This document shows, in pieces, positions 30,646 through 42,596 of a stretch of 64,000 bases of DNA. A program made the position numbers and the translations under genes. The notes beneath the pieces were generated by a model, which was not told where the DNA came from, did not search any database, and worked only from the letters and a program-made list of their open reading frames with translations. Source of the DNA: Beta vulgaris subsp. vulgaris. Lineage: Eukaryota > Streptophyta > Magnoliopsida > Caryophyllales > Amaranthaceae. Position 1 is the first letter of the stretch. Every line of letters begins with the position of its first letter. The DNA lies in the NCBI RefSeq assembly GCF_026745355.1, contig NC_079204.1:47848285-47912284 (forward strand). Direction: 5' to 3'.

Positions 30646-31228
30646 TTTGATTGGTGTGGTGTCACTTGTCAGGTGTGTGTCACATTTACTTTTATTTTTA
30701 GAAGAGGGTGTGACATTTTTTTATGCTTTTTTTAGGAAAATGATGTATGTCTAAATGTCTAATATGGTGTGAAACTTGGAGTATGATATAATGTATGTTT
30801 TGAGTCTTATTTGTAATTCGAATAAAATGCCTTTTCTTGTAAGAGTTCCTTGTATTTGGAGTTCATCAAAATGATCATATCATAGGTGGCTTCTTTATCA
30901 ATATGATGTACTTTCTACACGAAGATGTGCTTTATTTTGAGTATGGTTTCATGATAATTTAGACTATATCCTCCTGAAAAAAATTGTGCATTCATTTTAC
31001 AAGAACCAAGAAAATAGGAAAAAGGTGGAGGAGAAATGAAATATGTATGGTGAAGGACTGGTAAACGCTTACAAATCTATTAACATACAAATATAGGTTT
31101 TATATTTTCCTTATATTACTTCATCGAAAACGTAATAGTTTGAAGTTTTCAAAGGCTTACAAAATTACTTCAGCTTCGATTATTTTTTTTCTGCAAAATA
31201 TAATAAAAGAAAGTCCAAACATCTTTAA
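30646..31228. other. LEA 3' UTR and flank
   Basis: AATAAAATG at about 30821 is a possible polyadenylation signal. Nothing else seen. Confidence 0.4.
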
Positions 31229-31613
31229 AAGGAAAATTTCATAAAACTACCTTTTATAATCAAAAAATTTCAAAAAATCACCTTTTAAAAAATTTCTTTT
31301 AAAAAATTACTTTATATGACAAATTTGTTTTAATATACTACCATTTTATTATAAATGTGGTTTAATCACTAATAAATTGAGTGATTGTAAATTGCTTTTC
31401 TTTTTTCTCCTCTCGTTTCTCTCTTCTTCTCGTACCCCATCGCAGCAACCCTATGACGATCGTCACTTATTAATTAGTTTAAATATAAACGTAAAATGGT
31501 AGTATATTGAAAGAAATTTGTCATATAAGGTAGTTTTTTGAAAGAAAATTTTTAAAAGGTAATTTTTTTTGAAAAAAGTTGATTATAAAAGGTAGTTTTT
31601 TGAAATTTTCCCT
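31229..31613. mobile_element. Fold-back MITE (GGTAGTTTTTTGAAA family)
   Basis: Left end AAGGAAAATTTCATAAAACT and right end TTGAAATTTTCCCTT are inverted, and the pairing continues inward over about 100 bases on each side (CTACCATTTTA and TAAAATGGTAG). A second copy lies at 62330-62745, with the same TCTCTTCTTC and CGACGAT-containing centre. Non-coding; superfamily unknown. Confidence 0.75.
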
Positions 31614-32194
31614 TGTTAAGGATTTGAGGTTGCTGAAACAGGGCAAAAATTTGGAGTTTAATTCCTATTTTTAAGCATCTGTATGTATTGAGATTCTTTT
31701 TTAAACTAATGATTTTGAAAAATTGATTATTAAAAAATGAAAATTATTTTTTTAGTTTTTTATTTTTGATTTTTAATTTTCAAAAAACTGAAAACAAAAA
31801 AACAAAAAACGATAACAAAGAGCCTAAATTTAGAGTTTAATTTTTATGTATCTGTATGAGATTCAAGAAGGGTAATGAGCCTTTTAACTAAACTTCTTAC
31901 CTACTATATAAGAAAATCATATTACATGTATACAATCCAGAACAATTGCGAATGCAAAACAGCTGCACATAAATTTCGCAATTTGTTGGAAAAGAAAATT
32001 AAATTCATGCTGTTTTTAGACAATTATACAGAATTTATTTATTTAGATGTTCTCCACTTGTCATACATCTAATAATGTTATGATTGCTTTTGGTACTCCA
32101 GATCGGGAAAAACTTTATCTACTCAATAGGTCAACAATCCACTACTAATAAAAATAAATAGATATTGGAATCCAACTCATCAGTTCTAATACTT
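31614..32194. other. No gene seen
   Basis: AT-rich flank of the second Copia. Short open frames here look random. Confidence 0.35.
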
Positions 32195-32199
32195 TTTTA

Positions 32200-32656
32200 T
32201 GTTGGAAATTTTAAAAAATTAAATATATTTTGTTAATTAATATTTAGTTTTTAAAATATATAGTGGTCCATTTTATGTGGGTAGTTACCCATGATCAAGG
32301 AACTCCCCATGATTCTCTCCCCACTTCAAATAACCACTAATAACGTTCACCATTTTCTTAGGGCTCTCTGATGGCAAAACTCTAATATAAATAGGTGTTT
32401 TTATTCTGAAAATAAAGGTCACTAAATCTACTCTCTAAAAATCAAAAGAACACCATCCATACAGAGAGAGTGGGGGTTTGGCACCGAAATTCAGAAAATC
32501 GAAATCAATTGGGTACACTAGTTCTCGCAAGAAGAAGAAGCGGACAACAAGTTAGCAATGGCTGGAGGTATTCTCATCTATTTTAAAGCTTTCGCCTATG
32601 CAATTCATGTTCAATTCAGATTATTTATGAACATGTTAAGTTTAATTAAACTTACA
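32200..32656 (+). repeat. 5' LTR of Copia 2
   Basis: TGTTGGAAATTTT to TTAAACTTACA, with canonical TG and CA ends. A TATAAATA box lies near 32388. Confidence 0.95.
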
Positions 32657-32658
32657 TT

Positions 32659-32670
32659 TGGTATCAGAGC
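32659..32670 (+). other. Primer binding site of Copia 2 (initiator tRNA-Met)
   Basis: TGGTATCAGAGC, exact match to the usual plant Copia site, two bases after the LTR. Confidence 0.9.
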
Positions 32671-33720
32671 AAGTGTTGCTCCTCTGCCTTGCTTAATTCT
32701 TTATTTCTTCATCTGCCTTTTCGGATCTGATGCTTTTGTTTTGAGCAATTGGGTGCATTTTTTTTTGGAAATAATTTACTCGACTATGGTAGAAGAAGAG
32801 TTTTGTCTTATATTTTTTTTCTTGCATTGTGTACTGTACCTCCTGGAGGATGAGTTTCTTTGGTTTTGCGTTGAGGAAGATGAATATCTTCATCTCTCTC
32901 CTGCTTTATCTTTTATATTAAAAGAGGTACTATATGACTGTATCAAGTGAGTTTGTGGCTATTTTTGTCTCACTGCTCCTTCATTTAGTGTTTTTATTTT
33001 ATTTATTTTTTTTTAATTACCTTAATGTACCTTTATTTGGTGTCACGAGTATTGCCATCTGCCATGTTTAATTTTATTTTGTTTTGGAGTTTACAATGTA
33101 GTCTGCAGTATATACATAATATGTTAAAATGAGTTTTGTACTTATGTCAGTTTGTTGCTATTCATAATTTTTCAATTATGAGTTATTAAGATCGTCATTG
33201 GCAAGATTGTGTATATTACTGCATTAATAAGGCTTATGTTGTTTGAGTTTTTAGTTAAATATATTTCTTATATACATGGTGTTTAGTATATGAAATCAAG
33301 TGAAAGTTGAGTGGTTCAAAATTTTATTAGTTGGGGAGTAGCCACAGCACCTCTAATTATTAAAATTTTATTTTTGGAATCACATGTGGATACTAGATTT
33401 TTGTTGTAATTAATTGTATATGATAGAATAAAACTTACCCACAGGTATTTTATTGTGTTTGAAACAATTAATTGGGGTGAAATATAAATTTTGTTTCTTA
33501 AGCATCCCACAGGAATTAAGAAGTTGATACAGTTTATTAGTTTCACAATATGGTTATTACTATGAATCTAATTGAGTAAACTTTAGCCCACATGCAAGTT
33601 TTATGTCACTAGATTCATATTTTACATGATTTACATTGGTAAAACATGGTTAATGTTAAAGGTCTCAAATTTATTAATAAGCGTGATTATTTCTAACTGT
33701 AATTTATTTTTGCAGTAGTT
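32671..33720 (+). other. Copia 2 untranslated leader
   Basis: Long non-coding leader between the primer site and gag, with many T-runs. Short open frames in it are probably chance. It ends in TTTTTGCAG before gag, which could be a splice acceptor. Confidence 0.5.
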
Positions 33721-35039
33721 TTACCTGGGAATAAATCTGATGTCAAATGTGACATTCCTGAATTATAGGGTGATAACTATAAGGTGTGGAAAGAGAAAGT
33801 GCTACTGCAGTTAGGATGGATGGATATTGACTATGCTATTAGGAAAGACGAACCGCTTGGCATTACAGAGACTAGCACTCCAGATGCAGTTGCTCTTTAT
33901 GAAAAGTGGGAGAGGTCTAATCGCCTCTCTGTTATGTTCATAAAGACCAAGATCAGTGCTAGTATTCGTGGTTCCGTCGATAAGCATACCAAAGTCAAGG
34001 ATCTTCTTAAGGCCATCGATGAGCAGTTTGCATCTTCTGACAAAGCTCTTGCTAGCACCTTAATTATGCAGTTCTCATCCATAAGGCTCACTGAGATTAA
34101 GGGAGTGCGTGATCATATCATGCGCATGAGGGATATTGCAGCTCAGCTTAAGGACTTGGAAGTTACCATTTCTGACACTTTCCTTGTGCGTTACATTTTG
34201 TGCACTCTTCCTCACCAATATGGCCCTTTTAAGGTCTCTTACAACTAGAGCTGCTAAAATCTGACACGACCCGTTTACACGACACGAACCCGACCCGTTT
34301 TTAGCGGGTTTGGGTCAAGGTTTCCGACCCGTTTAATTAAATGACACGACACGACACGCTAATTAAACGGGTTGGGTTCGGGTTTGAGTCTCCAACCCGC
34401 CAAACCCGTATAACCCGTTTTAATTAAAAAGCCAGGTTTTCATAAATAAGCTGCCCAGGTCCATTTCTTATGTTTTTGGCCTTTTGGGCCCAATATGTAA
34501 GTAAATGTAAGAGATAAAAGTCCAACAGAAGGAAACCCTAGCAGCTTTGAGGAGAGAGAAAAATAACCTCACTTCTTCTTCTTCACTTTCTGGATTCAAT
34601 CTCCTAATATCTTTTCTGGTTTCACGTCATTTCTGGTTTCCATTTCAATTTTTTCACTTCTTCTTCTTCACTTTTTGGATTCAATCTCCCAATATCTTCA
34701 ATTGTACAAGGTAAATTGCTATTTTTTTAAATTCTTTTAGTTGTTTTTGCACTTTAATTTACATGTTTCATGTTCATTCTTTTTGCAGTATAATGTTCGA
34801 ATTTCTATTTTTTTTTGCATGTTTTTAAATTGATACCTATTGTAGATTAAGCCTGCGTTTAATTTTGAATTGATGTGTAAATATTGTGATTCGTTTTCTG
34901 CCTTTTTGTTATGTCATTTTCTGCTTTTTTGTGATGCGTTTTTTATTGTTGAATTGATGTATAATTGTAGATTAAGCATTTAAGCCTGCGTTTTATTGTA
35001 AAATTGTTTGAATAACCTTGAATTGCTATAATATTTCTG

Positions 35040-35310
35040 ATATATACTACTGTATTATTGCTGTAAGTACTCAGAATGGACTGTATTATTGCTGTATAAT
35101 TGTATACTCAAACCAAACTGTAAATCTGCGTTTTTTCTGACTGTATTATTGCTGTATAATTGTCAAAACGGACTGTATAGTTGCTGTAAATACTCAAAAC
35201 TGACTGTATTATTGCTGTATTATTGCTGTATAATTGTATACTCAAACCAGACTGTATTATTGCGCTTTTTCTGACTGTATTATTGCTGTATAGTTGTTGA
35301 AATTGAATTG
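35040..35310 (+). repeat. GACTGTATTATTGCTGTATA tandem repeat
   Basis: At least six irregular units with core CTGTATTATTGCTGTATAAT and spacers such as TTGTATACTCAAACC, located upstream of the transposase start. Confidence 0.75.
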
Positions 35311-35442
35311 TTGTAAAATTGCTGTTATATATCAATATTATTTGCCTATTCAACACTTATTTCTTATGTGTTTCTTATTAATTAGCACCTCTAATTATAT
35401 TGTTTACTAATGTGTTTGTTTTTTTGTTATGTAAATATGTAG

Positions 35443-37873
35443 ATGGATAATGAAAGAGAGAGTCCAATTGAGAGTCCTTTGGAGAGCCCGGTGAACTTAG
35501 ATTCTGATGAAGAGGTGAATGACAACGAGCCTCAACCTGCTGCACGTGTGCCGCCAACCAGCAAACCTAATTTAACCGGTGATCTCCTTCAAGGCCGTAA
35601 ACGTGTAAGAAAATTAACTTCTGATGTTTGGGGTCATTTTGATATGATAGATGAATTGGATATACATGGAAATATACAATGTAAATGCATTAAATGTGGG
35701 ACTAAATACATTGCTGAAAGTAGTCATGGAACGGGGAATATGCGTAGACATATTAAGAGTTGCAAGGGGAAGGTTTATAGGGATGTTGGTCAAATGATTT
35801 TACAATCTAATGCTTCTGGTATTGTTGAAAATAAGATTTCTACTTTTAAAGTTGATGAGTTTCGTGAATTACTTGCTCTTGCCATTGCTAGACATAATTT
35901 ACCTTTGCAACTTGTTGAGTATGAAGGTATTAGGGCTGTGTTTCTTACTTGTGTCCTGAGGTTAAGCATGTTAGTAGGCACACCATTAAGAATGATGTAA
36001 TGAAGATATATGCCAAAGAAAAATCAAAACTTAATGAGGCATTAAAACATGCACCTGGTAGAGTAGCGGTAACTTCTGATTGTTGGACTTCTATTACTAC
36101 CGATGGGTACATCACTTTAACTGCTCATTATATTGATAAGAATTGGCGTTTAGCAAAGAGGGTTTTAGCCTTTTCTTTTATCCCACCACCCATAATGGGC
36201 TGCATTGGCTGAGAAGATGACCTGTATGTTGAAAGAATGGCGTATTGAGAAAGAGTTGCATCAATAACTTTAGATAATGCTTCCGCTAATGACTCCATGG
36301 TTGAAACTTTGAAATATGACTTAGATTTGGTGTGTAATGGTGATTACTTTCATGTTCGTTGTTGTGCTCACATACTTAACTTGATTGTGCAAGAAGGTCT
36401 AAAAGAAATAGATGAAGCTATTTTAAAGGTTAGGAAAGTGTTAAGTATGTAAAGGTTCTCAAAGTCGTAGGCAAAAGTTTCTCAAATGTGTCCAACATGT
36501 TAATCTTGAGGGTTCCACTTCTAGAGGATTAAGACAAGATGTGCCTACTCGTTGGAATTCCACCTACACAATGTTGGAGAGTGCTTTGTTCTTCAAAAAG
36601 GCACTCCTCCACATGAAAGCAACGGATGCAAATTTTGTTAGTTGTCCAAATGCGGAAGAGTGGGCTAGGATTGACAAAATATGCAAGTTCCTTGGTGTGT
36701 TTCATGAAGTAACTCTTGCCTTCTCGGGTACTAAGTATCCCACATCCAATCTTTACTTCCCTAATGTGATTAAGGTAAGGTTGTTGTTGAAAGAGCACAT
36801 GGGAAGTCCGGATAGGTTTTTGAAAACTATGGCAACAAGGATGTGGGAAAAATTTGATAAGTATTGGTCGGAGTTTAGCACTATTATGGCTATTGCGGTT
36901 GTTTTTGATCCTCGATTCAAATTGCAAGTTGTTGAGTGGGCGTACAAGAAGCTTTACAATGACAGATGGGAATTCGAATTGGAATTGTTCAAAGGCAAAC
37001 TATTTGCCTTGTACAATGAGTATGCTTCTTCAACTCCAATTTCAATGAATAGGCAAGGAAATACTCAAAACGGACCTACTCATGATGATCTAGCCTCGGA
37101 CACTTACATGGAGGTAATTTCTTCTATTTTTTAATCTGTTTTTACTTGCTGTTTTTTTATTCTGTTTTTTTTAATCTGTTTTATGTTTCTGTTTTTTATT
37201 CTGTTTTTGTAATCTGTTTTCAAATCAGTTTGTTTAAATCAGTTTTGTAATCTGTTTTTTTAATATGTTTTTAAATCTGTTTTTTTAAATCTATTTTTAA
37301 ATCTGTTTTTTAAATCAGTTTTTAAATCAGTTTTTTAAATCAGTTTTTTTAATCAGTTTTTACTCTGTTTTTGTATTCTGTTTTAGTATTGCTGTTTTTT
37401 AATTTTTTTTCATTGTCTCTTAGGATTTTGATGATTATGAAGGCACTTCGTCTTCTATTAATGAAAAATCTGATCTACTTAAGTATTTGGAGGAGCAAAA
37501 ACTACCTCGCACGGCCAAGATTAATGTGTTAGATCATTGGAAGGGACTTCAAGGACGATATCCTATTGCCTCTCGAATGGCAAGAGATATCTTAGCCATT
37601 CCCATCTCTACGGTGGCTTCCGAATCGGCATTTAGTATCGGAGGGAGGGTGTTAGATGCTTATAGGAGTTCTTTAAATCCAAGCACGGCCGAAGCTTTGA
37701 TTTGCGTAAGGGATTGGGTATTTCACAAAGGTATATATAAATTATTATAAGTTGAAAATTAGAAATTTTATTTACTCATTATCCATTAATTTCTAATATT
37801 ATTATTTATGTTAACTTGGCTAGATGCAAATGAAGATGAGATTAGTGTATTGTGTAATCAAGTGGCGGAATGA
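35443..37873 (+). pseudogene. hAT transposase with several frameshifts
   Basis: ATG 35443 opens an acidic N-terminal stretch, followed by a BED-type zinc finger (VWGHFDMID, CKCIKCG, GTGNMRRHIKSC). Frame changes occur near 35940, 36195, 36255 and 36450, and the coding pieces resume each time: AVTSDCWTS, TLDNASANDSM, HVRCCAHILNLIV, PTRWNSTYTML. An intron runs from GT 37113 to AG 37424 (T-rich repeats). The next exon contains the C-terminal hAT dimerisation domain (YPIASRMARDILAIPISTVA, SESAFSIGGR). A last small exon after an AG near 37824 ends with TGA 37873. Borders at 37731 and 37824 fit GT-AG. No active transposase can be made from this copy. Confidence 0.85.
37130..37395 (+). repeat. T-rich CTGTTTTTAAATCAG intronic repeat
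   Basis: Repeated CTGTTTTT and AAATCAGTTTTT words fill an intron of the transposase gene. Confidence 0.7.
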
Positions 37874-40800
37874 GCGTTGATATAGACGATGATGATGATC
37901 ATGCGAGCTCGAAGAATGTATCGGAAGCTACTTAGATTGACTTGCATTTAGGCTTTTTATAAAATGTGTGGAATTTGTAATTTGGTTTGGAATTCATGTA
38001 TGTTTCAATGTTTGTTTTAGACTTTGTGTTTGTATTTGTAATTTGTTTTAGACTTTGAATTGGTATTTGCTTTACATTTTATGTGGCTTCCAATTTCCCC
38101 AATTTCAATTAAGTCAAATTAATCAGTTATGTTGCATGCCAAAAATGGCAGAATATTAGAGCAAAAAACAGGTTACAAATAGGGCAGAAAATCAGATTTT
38201 ATTGACAGAAAAAAGCCAAAAACAGGTTAAACGGGTTATCAGGTCGGGTTCGGGTTATGCGGGTCGGGTTCAGGTTTCAGCTTCTGACCCGTATAATTAA
38301 ACGGGTCGGGTTCAGGTTGGGGATTCTCAACCCGTTTAATTTTTGACACGACACGAAATGAACACGACACGACACGTTTAGCACCTCTACTTACAACACA
38401 CATAAGGATAAATGGTCAATTAATGAGCTTATGACCATGTGTGTGCAAGAGGAGGGGAGATTGGTAATGGAGGAGGGTGAAAAGGTGAACCTTACTACTT
38501 CTGCAAAGAAGAAGAAGGATCACACTAAGGATAAGGAAAAGGGTCAGATTCCACCTAATCAAGCCATCAAGAAAGAGTCTTCGTGTTTTTTCTGTAAAAA
38601 GAAGGGACACATGAAGAAAGACTGTGTAAAGTTCAAGGCTTGGCTTAAGAAGAAAGGTAATTTTCTTACGTTTGTTTGTTATGAATCTAATATGGTTAAG
38701 TGTTAATCACAATACATGGTGGATTGACTCTGGTACTACAATCCATATTTCGAATACCTCGCAGGGTATGACAAACCTAAGGAAACCAATGGGGAGTGAA
38801 CATCACACCTATTCAGGCAACCAGATGAGTTCGCATGTAGAGGCCGTTGGGACATGCAGCTTAACTTTAAGTAGTGGTTTTATTTTGCATTTAGAAAGAA
38901 CATTTTATGTTCCAAATTTCTCTAGAAATTTGATTTCAGTTTCAAGACTTGTACCTTCAAGAATTTCCTTTAATTTTTCAGACTCTGGTTTCAGTTTAAT
39001 TAAAGATTCTGAAATTATTGGTTATGGTATTTTGTGTGATGGTTTATATCGAATTGAATTGCAAAATAATATCGCTAATTGTTCCTTGCATGTTAATACT
39101 GGTTTAAAGCATTGTATTGTGAATGAAGAGTCCTCTATGTTATGGCACAGGAGATTGGGACATATCTCCATTGAAAGAGTCAAGAGATTGGTAAAGGAAG
39201 GAGTACTTGATGCTCTAGACTTTGCTGATTTTGAGACTTGTGTTGGTTGTATTAAGGGAAAGCAAACCAACAAATCTAAAAAGGGTGATAAGAGGAGCTC
39301 CGACCTATTAGAGATTATACATACGGATATTTATTGTCCGGACATGAACGTTAAAGATCTGAAATACTTTATCACCTTTATTGATGATTATTCACGATAC
39401 ATGTATCTCTACTTACTTCGTTCCAAAGACGAAGCTTTAGATGCTTTTAAATTGTTCAAGGCTGAAGTAGAGAAACAATGTGGTAAGGACATTAAGATCG
39501 TGAGATCAGATAGAGGTGGAGAGTACTATGGTAGATACACCGAGAATGGACAAGCATTAGGACCATTTGCAAAATTGCTTCAAGAAAATGGGATTGTTGC
39601 CCAATACACTATGCCTGATTCTCCAGACCAAATTGGTGTAGCAAAAAGAAGAAATAGGACCCTAATGGACATGGTGAGAAGTATGGAGAGTAACACTAAA
39701 CTTCCATCATTTTGTGGATTGAAACTCTTAACACGAAGCGTATATATTAAACCGGGTTCCTTCCAAGGCAGTCCCAAAGATGCCTTTTGAGTTATTCAAA
39801 GGATGGAAACCGAGTTTACAACCCACGTGAAAAGAAGCTTGACCCGAGAACTATTAGTGGGTATTTCATTGGATATCCTGAGAAATCTAAGGGTTATAGA
39901 TTCTATTGTCCGTCTCACATCACCAGAATTGTGGAATCAAGAAATGCAAAATTTCTTGAAAATGACTTAGTTAGTGGGAGTGATCAAATTCGGGACATTG
40001 TTTCTGAACAGGATCACGACAGAGTTTCACCCCCTGACTTGAGTGATATTTTAAGTGATAGGCTGGTTGTTGTTCACGCTCCTCAAGATAAACTAGGCGT
40101 TAGACAACCAGTGACAGAAATTCCACAAAATGTTGATGATAATCTAGTAGATCATAATGAGAATGAGGAACATTTGGATGATCAACAGATTGATCAAGTT
40201 CTTTTAAGGAGATCTGTTAGAATGAGGAAATCAGCCATTTCTGATGATTATGAGGTGTATTTGCAAGAATCAGATTGCAATGATGAAGCTGACAATGATC
40301 CAATTACGTTTTCACAAGCCACAAGTTCAAGAGATTCTGAATTGTGGATGAATGCCATGAAAGATGAGATAAATTCTATGGCATCAAATAGAGTTTGGGA
40401 TCTCGTCGAGTTGCCTAATGGTGTTAAGGCCATTGGATGTAGATGGGTCTTCAAGACAAAGAAAGACTCAGCAGGCAACATCGAGAGACATAAGGCTAGA
40501 CTCGTTGCCAAAGGGTTTACTCAAAGGGAAAGAATCGACTACACGGAGACCTTTTCTCCTGTATCAAAGAAAGATTCCTTTCGAGTTATTATGGCATTAG
40601 TAGCTCATTTTGACTATGAGTTACATCAAATGGACGTGAAAACGGCATTTCTCAATGGTGATTTAGAAGAAGAAGTTTACATGAAACAACCTGAAGGATT
40701 CTTCTCTAAAAAGGGTGAGCATTTGGTTTGTAAGCTAAATAAATCCATATACGGGTTGAAACAGACTTCTCGCCAATGGTATATGAAGTTCCATCAAGTG

Positions 40801-42122
40801 ATAACTTCATTCGGTTTTGAAGAAAACATCATGGATCAATGTATATACCATAAGGTCAGTGGGAGTAAGATCTGTTTTCTTGTGTTATATGTGGATGATA
40901 TTTTGCTAGCAACCAATGATAAAGGGTTGTTATATGAAGTGAAACAATTTCTTTCAAGTAACTTTGATATGAAAGATATGGGTGAGGCATCTTATGTCAT
41001 TGGCATTAAGATCCATAGAGATAGATCCCGATGCATTTTGGGTTTGTCTCAAGAGACCTATATCAACAAGGTACTTGATAGATTTCATATGAAAAATTGT
41101 TCACCAAGTGTAGCACCCATTGTGAAAGGTGACCGGTTCAGTTTAGACCAGTGCCCCAGGAATGATATTGAGAGGGAACAGATGAAAAATGTTCCTTATG
41201 CTTCAGTTGTTGGAAGCATTATGTATGCTCAGGTTTGCACTAGACCTGACATTGCATATGCTGTTGGAATTTTGGGAAGATATCAGAGTAATCCAGGTCC
41301 TGATCACTGGAATGCTGCAAAGAAAGTGTTGAGATATCTTCAGGGTACTAAGGACTACATGCTTACGTATAGACGGACTGATAATCTCCAAGTAGTTGGT
41401 TATTCTGATTCCGATTACGGTGGCTTCATTGACTCAAGAAAATCCACCTCTAGATATGTGTTTATGTTAGCCCATGGTGCCGTTTCTTGGAGGAGTGCAA
41501 AACAGACCTTAACTGCTACTTCAACTATGGAGGCTGAGTTCGTCTCTTGTTTTGAGGCTACCTCACATGGTGTATGGATGAAAAGTTTCATATATGGACT
41601 TAGAGTCATTGACTCTATTTGTCGGCCGATAATAATGTTTTGTGATAATTCAACTGCTGTTTTTATGGCTAAGAACAATAAGAGTGGAAGTCGAAGTAAG
41701 CACATTGACATAAAGTTTCGAGCCATAAAAGAACGTGTTCAAGAAAAGAAAGTGATCATAAAACATATTAGCACTGGATTAATGATTGCTGACCCCTTGA
41801 CAAAAGGCATGCAAATTAAAGTTTTTAAGGGTCATGTAGAGAGCATGGGACTTGGTCCTATTTGTTAAAACATTGTTTGAGTTATGTTGTAACTTTTCAT
41901 TCAGTTGGATATTTCTCTTTCAAGTTATGTACGTACATGTTGTTTTTGTTATTTGAGAAAGTATCATTATGTTTGACCTTTCGTAAACATAAGGTTTACT
42001 CATTAATTAGTATGAGTGGTGAAAGACAACGTATATTGTGATACATGGAAGATAGATTCTCGTTCTAAAGGGAATTTTATCGCCATGATTCATATATGAA
42101 GTTTTTCTCGTTAAAATGGACC

Positions 42123-42133
42123 AAGTGGGAGAA
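42123..42133 (+). other. Polypurine tract of Copia 2
   Basis: AAGTGGGAGAA directly before the 3' LTR. Confidence 0.75.
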
Positions 42134-42591
42134 TGTTGGAAATTTTAAAAAATTAAATATATTTCGTTAATTAATATTTAGTTTTTAAAATATATAGTGG
42201 TCCATTTTATGTGGGTAGTTACCCGTGATCAAGGAACTCCCCATGATTCTCTCCCCACTTCAGATAACCACTAATAACGTTCACCATTTTCTTAGGGCTC
42301 TTTGATGGCAAGACTCTAATATAAATAGGTGTTTTTATTCTGAAAATAAAGGTCACTAAATCTACTCTCTAAAAATCAAAAGAACACCATCCATACAGAG
42401 AAAGTGAGGGTTTGGCACCGAAATTCAGAAAATCAAAATCAATTGGGTACACTAGTTCTCGCAAGAAGAAGAAGCAGACAACAAGTTAGCAATGGCTGGA
42501 GGTAATTCTCATCTATTTTAAAGCTTCCGCCTATGCAATTCATGTTCAATTCAGATTATTTATGAACATGTTATGTTTAATTAAACTTACA
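42134..42591 (+). repeat. 3' LTR of Copia 2
   Basis: 458 bases. It differs from the 5' LTR at about a dozen positions, including one single-base indel (GGAGGTATTC against GGAGGTAATTC). Confidence 0.95.
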
Positions 42592-42596
42592 TTTTA

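Larger units (their letters stand above)
34246..38389 (+). mobile_element. hAT transposon inserted in Copia gag
   Basis: 4144 bases, flanked by CTTACAAC (34238-34245 and 38390-38397). Ends TAGAGCTGCTAAAA and TTTAGCACCTCTA are inverted repeats. Both subterminal regions are packed with CGACACG, CCCGTTTAA and GGGTCGGGTT words, which may be transposase binding sites. It carries a nearly full-length but frame-shifted transposase gene (35443-37873), a tandem repeat upstream (35040-35310) and a T-rich repeat inside an intron (37130-37395). Confidence 0.95.
33721..41868 (+). pseudogene. Copia 2 gag-pol, multiply broken
   Basis: Gag begins near 33721 and has a stop at 33766-33768 before GDNYKVWKEKVLLQLGW. 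It is interrupted at 34245 by the hAT element and resumes in the same frame at 38398 (THKDKWSINELM), with zinc knuckle CFFCKKKGHMKKDC. A frame change near 38700 leads to protease WWIDSGTTIHIS and then integrase (HRRLGH...CVGC, HTDIYCPD, RSDRGGEY). The third catalytic acidic position, in GVAKRRNRTL, is K (AAA at 39644-39646) instead of the usual E. A frame change near 39750 and a deletion of roughly 40 bases near 39815 follow. Reverse transcriptase (MDVKTAFLNGDL, YVDDIL) and RNase H (TSTMEAEF, FCDNSTAVFMA) are open to 41868. Confidence 0.9.
32200..42591 (+). mobile_element. Ty1/Copia LTR retrotransposon 2, older, split by a hAT element
   Basis: Flanked by TTTTA (32195-32199 and 42592-42596). 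LTRs of 457-458 bases differ at about a dozen positions by eye, mostly transitions, so it is older than Copia 1. Without the 4144-base hAT insertion and its 8-base target copy it is about 6.24 kb, normal for Copia. Gag, protease, integrase, reverse transcriptase and RNase H occur in Copia order. Several stops, frame changes, an internal deletion and a lost integrase catalytic residue make it inactive. Confidence 0.95.

Noticed and set aside
32558..32950. 130-codon open frame in the 5' part of Copia 2
   Set aside because: It starts in the LTR and runs through the untranslated leader; no domain matches Copia proteins.
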